From NCBI GenBank assembly GCA_002423615.1, contig DIKO01000044.1, positions 2,975 to 24,367 on the forward strand: 21,393 bases of DNA, written 5' to 3'. This DNA comes from Desulfobacteraceae bacterium UBA5616 (GTDB lineage Bacteria > Desulfobacterota > Desulfobacteria > Desulfobacterales > UBA5616). This document shows, in pieces, positions 15,368-21,286 of the stretch (within the stretch, counting starts at the first letter, position 1; each line of letters starts with the position of its first letter). The notes under the pieces are model-generated. The model did not search any database. It had not been told where the DNA came from and was given only the letters and a program-made list of their open reading frames with translations. A program made the position numbers and the translations under genes.

Positions 15368-16496
15368 CCATCAGGAGCATCGCTTGATCATCGTCCGCCG
15401 GGCGTCCTGCTGCGAACCGTGACAGGTCGTCAATAATCCCCTTGAGATCAGCTGATGGATCATCCGTGACGGCAGTTTCAAATTGGTGCAACAACCGGTT
15501 TGTACCGTAGGGTTCCTGGGTTTCACTGAAGCGATCGGTAACACCATCCGTATAAAACAGCAGCCGGTCACCGGTTTGAAGGGATATCTCGGTGACCGGA
15601 ACGCTGGAATAGGGTTTAAATCCCATCAGGAATACGCCCTCACACGGTATTTCAGTTGCTTTTTTCTCGGAAGGTCTATGGCACAGGGGAAGGGGGTGCC
15701 CGGCACGCGCGATTTTCAGATTTCCGGAGCCGATGTCGTAAACCGCATAGATCGCCGTGACAAAGGCGTCCATGTTCATTTTGCACAGGTTATCGTTAAT
15801 GTGGGAAAGCATCTTATCCGGTTCATCCAGGCAGGCCGAGCAAGACCGAAACAGGGCACAGGTCATGGCCATCATGACGGTTGCCGGCGCGCTGTGGCCT
15901 TCCACATCGGCCACCAGAATTGCCACCCGTCCATTCGGCAGTTCGAGCAGGTCGTAGTAGTCTCCGCCTGTATAACGGCAGGTTTCATAATGAACCGCCA
16001 GTTTCAACCCATCGATTTGCGGCAGGCTTTCGGGCAAAAGGTTTCGTTGGAGCCTGGATACCACCTGGAGTTCATTCTCAAGTTCATCTCTTTGCTTCTG
16101 CACCTCTCGACTCAGCCGCTGAACCGTCAACTGGGTATTCACCCGGGCGAGCACTTCCTCAGGCTGAAAGGGTTTGGCGACATAGTCCACCGCACCCAGT
16201 TGCAGTCCGCGCACCTTGTCTCCTGTTTCATCAAGTGCGGAAAGGAAGATGACAGGGATTTCCTGCGTATCCGGATTCCCTTTTAACCGGCGGCAGACTT
16301 CAAACCCGTCGATTCCCGGCATCATGATGTCCAGCAGGATGAGATCCGGACGGGCTTTTTGAGCGATAGCCAACGCCGCCTCGCCGTTTTTGGCGACCAA
16401 AAGCTTGCATTCAAGGCTCTCCAGATTATGAATAAGCATCTGAAGGTTGGCCGGTTGATCGTCGACAAGGAGGATAGATTCCATGATCTTATCCAT
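15357..16496 (-). CDS. Response regulator with PP2C (SpoIIE/RsbU-type) phosphatase output
   Basis: The protein has 379 residues. The receiver domain (about 5-120) shows the acidic pair D12-D13, phospho-acceptor Asp56 in LILLDIMMPGIDGF and Lys108 in AKPF. A coiled linker (about 124-155) follows, ending in the RNLLPESLP segment typical of RsbU-like proteins. The PP2C domain (about 165-379) has metal-binding Asp residues in TGGDYYD (179, 182), in the DVEGH motif (Asp197) and in the final DDDQA block. Such proteins are phospho-Ser/Thr phosphatases that usually act on anti-sigma-factor antagonists in a partner switch. No STAS or RsbW-like protein is in the window. It is the likely phosphorelay partner of the hybrid kinase encoded by the overlapping next gene, which is an inference from gene order. 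AAGGA lies about 11 bases before the ATG. Confidence 0.93.
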   Translation of the reverse strand: MDKIMESILLVDDQPANLQMLIHNLESLECKLLVAKNGEAALAIAQKARPDLILLDIMMPGIDGFEVCRRLKGNPDTQEIPVIFLSALDETGDKVRGLQLGAVDYVAKPFQPEEVLARVNTQLTVQRLSREVQKQRDELENELQVVSRLQRNLLPESLPQIDGLKLAVHYETCRYTGGDYYDLLELPNGRVAILVADVEGHSAPATVMMAMTCALFRSCSACLDEPDKMLSHINDNLCKMNMDAFVTAIYAVYDIGSGNLKIARAGHPLPLCHRPSEKKATEIPCEGVFLMGFKPYSSVPVTEISLQTGDRLLFYTDGVTDRFSETQEPYGTNRLLHQFETAVTDDPSADLKGIIDDLSRFAAGRPADDDQAMLLMVVD

Positions 16497-16692
16497 TTTT
16501 TCGTCATCCTTTGATTAAGTCTCATCCGTATTGATTCAAACAGCAGTGGTTTGCCGGACCAAATTATTATTTTGAACCGGAAAGATTATCCGCATGGTAG
16601 AACAAACCGTGCCGTCTTTCAAGTTTGAAGTGACAAAAGATCGGCATCACCCCCCACATAGTATCGACCATGGAAAATTGTTCACAAAATTA

Positions 16693-16722
16693 TTGACACT
16701 ACCCGAAAACAGCGCTTTATAT
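16693..16722 (+). promoter_or_regulatory. Candidate sigma70 promoter for the 110-residue protein gene
   Basis: TTGACA (16693-16698), an 18-base spacer and TTATAT (16717-16722). Transcription would start near 16729, leaving a leader of about 80 bases before the ATG at 16808. Sequence match only. Confidence 0.55.
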
Positions 16723-16807
16723 GCACTCTAAAATTTCTTGTTATACCTGCAGGTAATGCCTGATTACCGTCATTTTATTTTTTTATTTCTTGAAAAGGAG
16801 GTTTGTT

Positions 16808-17140
16808 ATGTCGGATTTTTATATCAATATTTTTTTGGATGACGAACAACTCAAAAACCTTAAAGCTGTTGAATTGGCCGACCTGGTTAAAGAAATCGAT
16901 GGGAAAAAAGCTATTCGGGTAAGCATGTCCCAGAAGGATCAGAAAAAATTACTGAAGGGGTTTGAAGGCCTGACCTTTGACGAAAACAACGCCTGCGTCC
17001 TTCCGGAAGCGGGGAATAAGATCCTGATGAATATCATATTGGAAATGAAATCCCTGGATATTATGAAGTTTGCGATTACAAAACTTTACAACCCGCTTGC
17101 GGGAAGGGATATTTCTGGAAGGGGATCGAGCGGGCGGTAG
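16808..17140 (+). CDS. Hypothetical protein, 110 residues
   Basis: I do not recognise this protein. It starts MSDFYINIFLDDEQLKNLKA and is rich in Lys and acidic residues, with a predicted alternation of short strands and helices to about residue 95. It has a single Cys (ACVLPEAG), and a Gly/Arg/Ser-rich tail after NPLAGRD that is likely disordered. There is no signal peptide or membrane segment, so it is probably cytoplasmic. The ATG at 16808 is set by a strong AAAGGAGG (16794-16801) with 6-base spacing; a TTG at 16790 would overlap that site. A good promoter sits about 90 bases upstream. It is divergent from the phosphatase/kinase operon. A role in that signalling pathway is possible, but there is no STAS or HPr-like motif to support it. 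Confidence 0.75.
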   Translation: MSDFYINIFLDDEQLKNLKAVELADLVKEIDGKKAIRVSMSQKDQKKLLKGFEGLTFDENNACVLPEAGNKILMNIILEMKSLDIMKFAITKLYNPLAGRDISGRGSSGR

Positions 17141-17276
17141 CCATTCACGGCCCACAACGCTGAACCATTTCTCCCCAGCCCCCGCCGAAGTTACACAGGA
17201 ACACTTTAAAATAAAGGGAGGTTCGGGCGAGTGGTTCAGTGCTATTGGCATGATCGGGGGGATCCCCCAAAAAAGG

Positions 17277-17299
17277 CTAACCGGCCCTATGCCGGTTAG
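17277..17299 (+). repeat. Perfect 9-bp inverted repeat
   Basis: CTAACCGGC (17277-17285), loop CCTAT, GCCGGTTAG (17291-17299). An A run precedes it, but only a weak T content follows, so it is not a typical terminator on the + strand. On the - strand the A run would become a T run after the stem, so it could terminate antisense transcription. Confidence 0.6.
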
Positions 17300-17319
17300 T
17301 CTTGGAGAGAAGAAAAAAG

Positions 17320-17418
17320 ATGAAGAAATATTTTGGTTTCGATTTTGTTAATGCAAGTCTCTTGCCAAAATATCATTTTTTTTCAGGAAACACGCCACAT
17401 GTTTTTAAATCACTTTAA
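17320..17418 (+). CDS. Marginal 32-residue open frame
   Basis: ATG at 17320, about 9 bases after a GGAGAG element, opens MKKYFGFDFVNASLLPKYHF and ends at 17416-17418. It is rich in aromatic residues and has no known match that I can name. It follows the inverted repeat at 17277-17299 directly. It could equally be chance in an AT-rich region. Confidence 0.2.
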   Translation: MKKYFGFDFVNASLLPKYHFFSGNTPHVFKSL

Positions 17419-17495
17419 TTCAACTGGTTACATTAGGATTAGGTTTGCCTCTCCCCCTGCCCTATCCTGATTTGATCGCGGATTTTAACGTTCCC

Positions 17496-17513
17496 GGTTC
17501 AATATATTGAACC
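17496..17513. promoter_or_regulatory. 18-bp perfect palindrome, probable operator
   Basis: GGTTCAATATATTGAACC is a perfect palindrome centred 25 bases upstream of the -35 element of the promoter at 17530-17557. The geometry fits a dimeric activator or repressor site. The binding protein is unknown. Confidence 0.5.
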
Positions 17514-17529
17514 ACTTTTCATTTAAAAA

Positions 17530-17557
17530 TTGACAACCTTCCGTTATTACCCATAAT
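17530..17557 (+). promoter_or_regulatory. Strong sigma70-type promoter
   Basis: TTGACA (17530-17535), 16-base spacer, CATAAT (17552-17557). The start of transcription would be near 17564. The next coding start is 17929, so the leader would be about 365 bases long. Sequence match only. Confidence 0.6.
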
Positions 17558-17564
17558 TTGGTTA

Positions 17565-17700
17565 TTTTGAAAAATTCATAATTTTAAACTGGTTCTGCGG
17601 TTTGCGGTTGTGGAGGGCTCCCTAAACATTCACGGCTCAACCGGAAGGTTTCCCCAAAAGCGGTGGAATCGTGGTGGAGAACGGGTCAATACCCTTAATA
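17565..17700 (+). ncRNA. Candidate structured leader or small RNA
   Basis: Directly after the promoter, several stems can form: CGGTTG (17605-17610) with CAACCG (17638-17643), enclosing AGGG/CCCT (17614-17623); GGAA/TTCC (17643-17653); and GGGT/ACCC (17683-17694). The segment is richer in GC than its AT-rich flanks. It does not match 6S RNA, SRP RNA, RNase P or any riboswitch that I can identify by eye. It may be the long 5' leader of the PA2779-family gene or an independent RNA; the 3' end is not defined. Confidence 0.25.
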
Positions 17701-17928
17701 ACCTGATATTAGAAGATATTTTTAAAATCTTGCTCTACGTCCCCCTTTCCCGGAAATGGCGGAAAATGAACTTATAATTTTCCGGGTGGATGCGAACCGG
17801 TTCAGGAACTTAAACCTCTCCTCAAAAAGAGCCTGTTCTTTTTATTTTCCCTGTGATAATTTTATGGGTATGGGAATTTTAATAAAATGGGCCCCCGGCA
17901 AAAACACCCTGGAAAGGAGGATATGATT

Positions 17929-18324
17929 ATGCTGAAAAATTTTCGAAATTCCATGCTTGTTCTGTGTATCACCGCCTACCTTGCTGTATTTTGGACCTCT
18001 CCGGCCATGGCGGGACTGATAGGATCGCGTTTATCAAATGAAACCCGTTTCACCCAGGAACGGCAATTTGAGATCCACAAGATTCAACGCGCCCTTGAAA
18101 ATCAGGTCGTAACCGACAAATTGAGCGCTTATGGGCTAAAGTCCGATGAAATTAAAGATAAAATAACCCACATGAATGACGATCAGATTCACCTTTTAGC
18201 GCAGGCCTCTGATTCGGTTTTAGCAGGGGGCGACGGGGTCGGCGCTGCCATTGGCGTGCTTATCATTGTGCTTCTGGTTATCCTCATCATTAAACTTTTA
18301 AATAAAGATATCATCATCCGGTAA
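17929..18324 (+). CDS. PA2779 family (DUF6627) membrane protein
   Basis: The protein has 131 residues. Residues 1-33 are a signal peptide or first membrane helix (MLKNFRNSMLVLCITAYLAV, ending SPAMA). The mature part has a helical region, ERQFEIHKIQRALENQVVTD, with the LSAYGLKSDEIKDKITHMND-type helix-turn typical of the family. It ends with a GGDGVGAAIG glycine stretch and a C-terminal membrane helix (VLIIVLLVILIIKLL). This layout matches PA2779-family proteins of unknown function, which are usually encoded next to a C39-like cysteine peptidase (PA2778 family). No such peptidase is in this window. The start at 17929 has 8-base spacing from GGAGG (17916-17920). An ATG at 17923 lies only 2 bases from it. 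A hairpin at 18336-18369 follows. Confidence 0.8.
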   Translation: MLKNFRNSMLVLCITAYLAVFWTSPAMAGLIGSRLSNETRFTQERQFEIHKIQRALENQVVTDKLSAYGLKSDEIKDKITHMNDDQIHLLAQASDSVLAGGDGVGAAIGVLIIVLLVILIIKLLNKDIIIR

Positions 18325-18335
18325 ACCGTAAACCA

Positions 18336-18369
18336 GAGGAAATTCTTCTTCCATACGGAGAATTTCCTC
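18336..18369 (+). terminator. Hairpin at the end of the PA2779-family gene
   Basis: GAGGAAATTCT (18336-18346) pairs perfectly over 11 bp with AGAATTTCCTC (18359-18369), with a 12-base loop, starting 12 bases after the stop codon. No T run follows, so it is more likely a Rho-dependent end or an mRNA-protecting stem than a classical intrinsic terminator. Confidence 0.5.
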
Positions 18370-18463
18370 ACCCCCTCCGGAGAAATCCCGGAACAGAATC
18401 CCATCGTCCGCCACAACCCTGTAAGATCGGATCCGGGACTTCACCATCGGTCAATGATATTTA

Positions 18464-18492
18464 TTGACATGAATTTAAATATTTAATAAGCT
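18464..18492 (+). promoter_or_regulatory. Candidate promoter of the c-di-GMP riboswitch transcript
   Basis: TTGACA (18464-18469) with a 17-base spacer to TAAGCT (18487-18492) in AT-rich DNA. Transcription would begin around 18499, just ahead of the riboswitch aptamer. The -35 is perfect and the -10 is weak. Confidence 0.5.
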
Positions 18493-18502
18493 TTAAACCA
18501 TA

Positions 18503-18592
18503 GATAGCACGAAAGGGCAAATCCGTTGAAAGGCGGGGACGCAAAGCCACGGGTCTAAAGCTTAAAATGCCATGACAGCCGGGCAGCCGAAA
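18503..18592 (+). promoter_or_regulatory. GEMM-I (cyclic di-GMP-I) riboswitch aptamer
   Basis: The core blocks of the GEMM-I aptamer are in order: GCACGAAAGGGCAAATCC (18507-18524), the GAAA tetraloop of the first stem (18528-18531), GGGGACGCAAAGCCACGG (18535-18552), GTCTA, and GACAGCCGGGCAGCCGAA (18574-18591). These match the conserved GGGCAAA, GACGCAAAGCC and AGCCGGGxxGCC elements of c-di-GMP-I riboswitches. At the position aligned with ligand-contacting G20 of the Vibrio Vc2 aptamer the base is G, as expected for c-di-GMP; the cGAMP-sensing variants carry A. A terminator follows at 18605-18636, and the controlled gene is the 69-residue protein at 18824. Confidence 0.88.
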
Positions 18593-18604
18593 CTACTTTT
18601 CAAG

Positions 18605-18636
18605 CCTTTGGGAACCCTTGCCCGGAGGTTTTTTTT
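18605..18636 (+). terminator. Riboswitch expression-platform terminator
   Basis: CCTTTGGG (18605-18612) pairs with CCCGGAGG (18621-18628), including two G-U pairs, with an 8-base loop, and is followed by eight T. GCCCGG (18620-18625) can alternatively pair with CCGGGC (18579-18584) inside the aptamer 3' end, giving a mutually exclusive antiterminator. The simplest reading is that ligand binding frees the terminator and switches expression off; this direction is an inference. Confidence 0.82.
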
Positions 18637-18823
18637 GTTTCAAAGGTCCTTCCTATCTATTCTTCCCCTTTAAAATGGGGGCGAGATCATTTCAGCCTGA
18701 AAATTCACGGTGAATTACTGGATTTTCGACGCATCGATGATGCCGTTGGAAGTCGTTTTTGAACCCTTTTCAAGTGCTTGTGTGCCCGGAAACCAACAGA
18801 ATGTATTTAAAAAGGAGATTATT

Positions 18824-19033
18824 ATGTCGAACGGAACAGGTATAGACAGGCCCCAAATCATCGCCAGCCGCATCGGGCCGATTTTTGATCCGAAATTCCT
18901 GAATATGCTTCCGCAAGAAAGATTGAAGGACATCATTATCATTCAGTTGAAGGCTCAGGTCAACGCCATGCAGGAAGAGATTAAAGCCGTTGAGCAAATC
19001 GTACATATTGTAAGAGATACAAAGCTTGGCTGA
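18824..19033 (+). CDS. Riboswitch-controlled 69-residue protein, unknown function
   Basis: I do not recognise this family. The protein starts MSNGTGIDRPQIIASRIGPI; a middle block FDPKFLNMLPQERLKDIII is followed by a continuous amphipathic helix (QLKAQVNAMQEEIKAVEQIV) that could form a coiled coil, then a short tail RDTKLG. It has no Cys, no signal peptide and no membrane segment. The ATG at 18824 is set by AAAGGAG (18811-18817) with 6-base spacing. A frame extending upstream to 18710 has no such site. It is the first gene after the GEMM-I riboswitch, and the radical SAM gene follows by 66 bases. It could be a partner or chaperone subunit, or a peptide substrate, of that enzyme; there is no leader/core pattern that settles this. 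Confidence 0.8.
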   Translation: MSNGTGIDRPQIIASRIGPIFDPKFLNMLPQERLKDIIIIQLKAQVNAMQEEIKAVEQIVHIVRDTKLG

Positions 19034-19098
19034 AGTCTTTACGACTTTACCACCGCTCCCGTTTTACCGGTACACAAGCACTTGAAAGAGGTTCAAAA

Positions 19099-20706
19099 AT
19101 GGACTCGATGGACAAGAAAGACGCCCTGTTTGTGGGCTACGAAAATCAGGAGAATCTGGGGCTCCGCTATATCATGGCTTATCTGGACAGTCATGGATTT
19201 CGTTCAGAACTGGTGCCCTTTAACCCCGGATTTCCGGATCGTGTCATCGATGCAATAAAAAAAAGCTGTCCGGACCTGATCGGCTTCTCCATAATTTTTC
19301 AATACACGTTACATGAATTTGGCCACCTCATGGAAACCCTTCGCGGCATGGGAATAAATTCTCATTTTACTGCCGGGGGGCATTACCCGAGCCTGCGGCC
19401 CCAAAGCACCTTGACCGAACTGCCGGCCCTGGATTCAATTGTCCTTTTCGAAGGAGAACTCACCGCCCGGGAACTCCTTTGCAAGCTCCAGCACCCTCGT
19501 AAATGGCCCTCCATTCAGGGATTGGCTTTCCGGCGCGGGGCAGAGGTTGTAATCAACCCTCTACGCCCTTTAGTGGAAAATTTGGATATCCTGCCCTGGC
19601 CACGGCGTGGGAACATACAGCAAAGCGCCAGAGGCCTCGGGGCAGCGCCGATATTAGCAAGCCGGGGCTGTCTTCACAACTGCTCCTTCTGCAGCATCCG
19701 CCAATTCTATAACAGTACGCCGGGGACCCTTCGACGCAGCAGGTCCCCCCGGGATGTAGTGGCGGAAATGAAAAGCCTGTATGACAATCGGGGCGTACGA
19801 TTGTTTCTGTTCCAGGATGATGACTTTGCCGCCAAATCCCTGATGCAGCGCCGCTGGGTAAACGGTTTTTTGCAGTCTCTTAAGGAGGCCGGCCTCAGCA
19901 GAGAGATCGGCTGGAAAATTTCCTGCCGGGTGGATGATATTGATCCGGAAATCATGGCCCGGTGCAGGGAGCACGGATTGATCGTGGTGTACATGGGGAT
20001 CGAATCCGGCAATAATCAGGGGCTCAGGACTTTGAACAAGCATGTCAGCGTGGCGCAAAACCTGGATGCCATGAATACGTTGAAAGGCCTGGGCCTGGAG
20101 TTCGACCTGGGATTCATGCTGTTTGACCCGGACAGCACGCTGGAATCGGTGCGTGAAAATTTACGGTTCCTCCGTGAAGTGGCTGAGATCGGGGGAGCCC
20201 CCGTTGCCTTTGTCAAGATGCTCCCCCTGGCGGGAACCCCGATTGAGAAGAGGCTCATGGATGAAGGCCGGCTCAGGGGTGATGCCATCCGTCCTGATTA
20301 TGACTTTCTGGATCAACGGCTGGATTATTATGCCCTGTTTGTCATGCTTAATTTCAGCGACCGGAATTCCCACCCCGATGGATTGGTTGAAAAACTGCGT
20401 CAGGCTTATTTTGATTGCATAGTGGCACAAAATTTTGAACCGGAGCCATGGGTTGAAAACTATCAAAAGGACTTGAAAAATCTGATTGACCGGGCTAACC
20501 GGAGCATTTTAGACGCTCTGGAGCAGACCCTTGACGTCGTTGAGACGCTATCCGACAGTAAAGAGGTAGCCCTGGCCTGGCCGCAGCTGACCAGCTTCGC
20601 CGACCAGGAAAACCTTGTTCAGCAGGAAATATTTGCTGAACTCGATGAGGTATTGGAGAACTACAGTCCCGAGTTATGGAAGGCCCTCAAAATGGTTTCC
20701 GCCTGA
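19099..20706 (+). CDS. B12-binding-type radical SAM enzyme (BchE/P-methylase-like)
   Basis: The protein has 535 residues. The N-terminal Rossmann-like domain (about 5-150) matches the cobalamin-binding domain of B12 radical SAM proteins by its blocks LGLRYIMAYLDSHGF, PDLIGFSIIFQYTL, TAGGHYPSLRP and VLFEGELTARELL. It lacks the DxHxxG motif, as do many members of this class. The radical SAM core begins with ILASRGCLHNCSFCSIRQF: Cys191, Cys195 and Cys198 form the CxxxCxxC site for the [4Fe-4S] cluster. Further family blocks are FLFQDDDF, SCRVDDIDPEIM, VYMGIESGNNQGL and MLFDPDSTLESV. A helical C-terminal region (about 400-535) is unassigned. Substrates of this superfamily range from tetrapyrroles and lipids to peptides; this one is unknown. 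GAAAGAGG lies about 7 bases before the ATG. It is probably co-transcribed with the 69-residue gene under c-di-GMP riboswitch control. Confidence 0.9.
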   Translation: MDSMDKKDALFVGYENQENLGLRYIMAYLDSHGFRSELVPFNPGFPDRVIDAIKKSCPDLIGFSIIFQYTLHEFGHLMETLRGMGINSHFTAGGHYPSLRPQSTLTELPALDSIVLFEGELTARELLCKLQHPRKWPSIQGLAFRRGAEVVINPLRPLVENLDILPWPRRGNIQQSARGLGAAPILASRGCLHNCSFCSIRQFYNSTPGTLRRSRSPRDVVAEMKSLYDNRGVRLFLFQDDDFAAKSLMQRRWVNGFLQSLKEAGLSREIGWKISCRVDDIDPEIMARCREHGLIVVYMGIESGNNQGLRTLNKHVSVAQNLDAMNTLKGLGLEFDLGFMLFDPDSTLESVRENLRFLREVAEIGGAPVAFVKMLPLAGTPIEKRLMDEGRLRGDAIRPDYDFLDQRLDYYALFVMLNFSDRNSHPDGLVEKLRQAYFDCIVAQNFEPEPWVENYQKDLKNLIDRANRSILDALEQTLDVVETLSDSKEVALAWPQLTSFADQENLVQQEIFAELDEVLENYSPELWKALKMVSA

Positions 20707-20780
20707 AAATCAGCGAAAAGATAGAATAATGGGCCTTGGTTAGGCGATCAGGGACACCCTTACATCCCGGAAGCAAAATG

Positions 20781-21164
20781 TCAGTATCCTTTTTCACCAA
20801 GCGTAATCCCTGTCAAAATACCATTTTCAAAGGTCAGGTAACGAGTAAACATGGTCGGCCCTAAAATATAGGTCCACACTTCGATCTTCACCTGCTCCTT
20901 TACCAGAAAAGGTTCCCGGTTGTACTTATAAGAACGGGATCGGGAATCGTAATTGCGCTCGGTGTGATAATCCTTTGAGATACGCGCTTCTTCCCAGGAG
21001 TCCACATAATCCGGCTCACCGCATTTATGAACGACCTCGGACTTTGTATCCCCCTCGTCTATTGTGGAGGTCCCGCAGCGAAATGCGACAGCGGTTCCGG
21101 TAATTGCCAGAAAAGCCACTATATTCAAGAAAAAAAGATACGCCGATTTAACAATGATTTTCAT
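20781..21164 (-). CDS. DUF2845 family secreted protein
   Basis: The protein has 127 residues. Residues 1-27 are a Sec signal peptide (MKIIVKSAYLFFLNIVAFLA, ending GTAVA). The mature part begins FRCGTSTIDEGDTKSEVVHK and CGEPDYVD, the conserved DUF2845 start (RCG...GD...V..KCGEP), with two Cys (in RCG and KCGEP) that may form a disulfide. The end EVWTYILGP, RYLTFENGILTGITLGEKGY is the family's repeated beta-strand pattern. The function is unknown; it is probably periplasmic. A GGAG element about 8 bases before the ATG supports the start. It is convergent with the radical SAM gene, with 74 bases between stops and no clear terminator. Confidence 0.88.
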   Translation of the reverse strand: MKIIVKSAYLFFLNIVAFLAITGTAVAFRCGTSTIDEGDTKSEVVHKCGEPDYVDSWEEARISKDYHTERNYDSRSRSYKYNREPFLVKEQVKIEVWTYILGPTMFTRYLTFENGILTGITLGEKGY

Positions 21165-21286
21165 TTTTCAGACTCCATAATTTTCCCTACCGTAACCCAT
21201 CTCGAAAACCGATGCCTTCACTTGGTACAATTATATAAAGTGGGTATGCACTTTACTCAACCGACCACATGGTGTAGTATGCGGTT

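Larger units (their letters stand above)
17141..17928. other. Long region without a convincing gene, rich in structure
   Basis: About 790 bases separate the 110-residue protein gene from the PA2779-family gene. The region contains a GGGGG-AT-CCCCC palindrome near 17256-17268, the inverted repeat at 17277-17299, a marginal 32-residue frame (17320-17418), an 18-bp palindrome (17496-17513), a strong promoter (17530-17557) and a cluster of hairpins (17605-17694). It also contains CGGAAAAT (17760-17767) paired with ATTTTCCG (17777-17784), and AAAAAGA/TCTTTTT followed by a T-rich run near 17824-17845. It is more AT-rich than neighbouring genes. I recognise no known RNA family here. Confidence 0.5.

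Noticed and set aside
15483..16286. 267-residue + strand frame inside the PP2C regulator gene
   Set aside because: It is antisense to conserved receiver and phosphatase motifs, with no start signal.
16590..16625. Possible sigma54 site (GGCACG) on the - strand before the PP2C gene
   Set aside because: The -12 GC is missing at the required spacing.
17070..17351. 93-residue frame after the 110-residue protein gene
   Set aside because: It overlaps that gene and reads through inverted repeats; no start signal or domain was seen.
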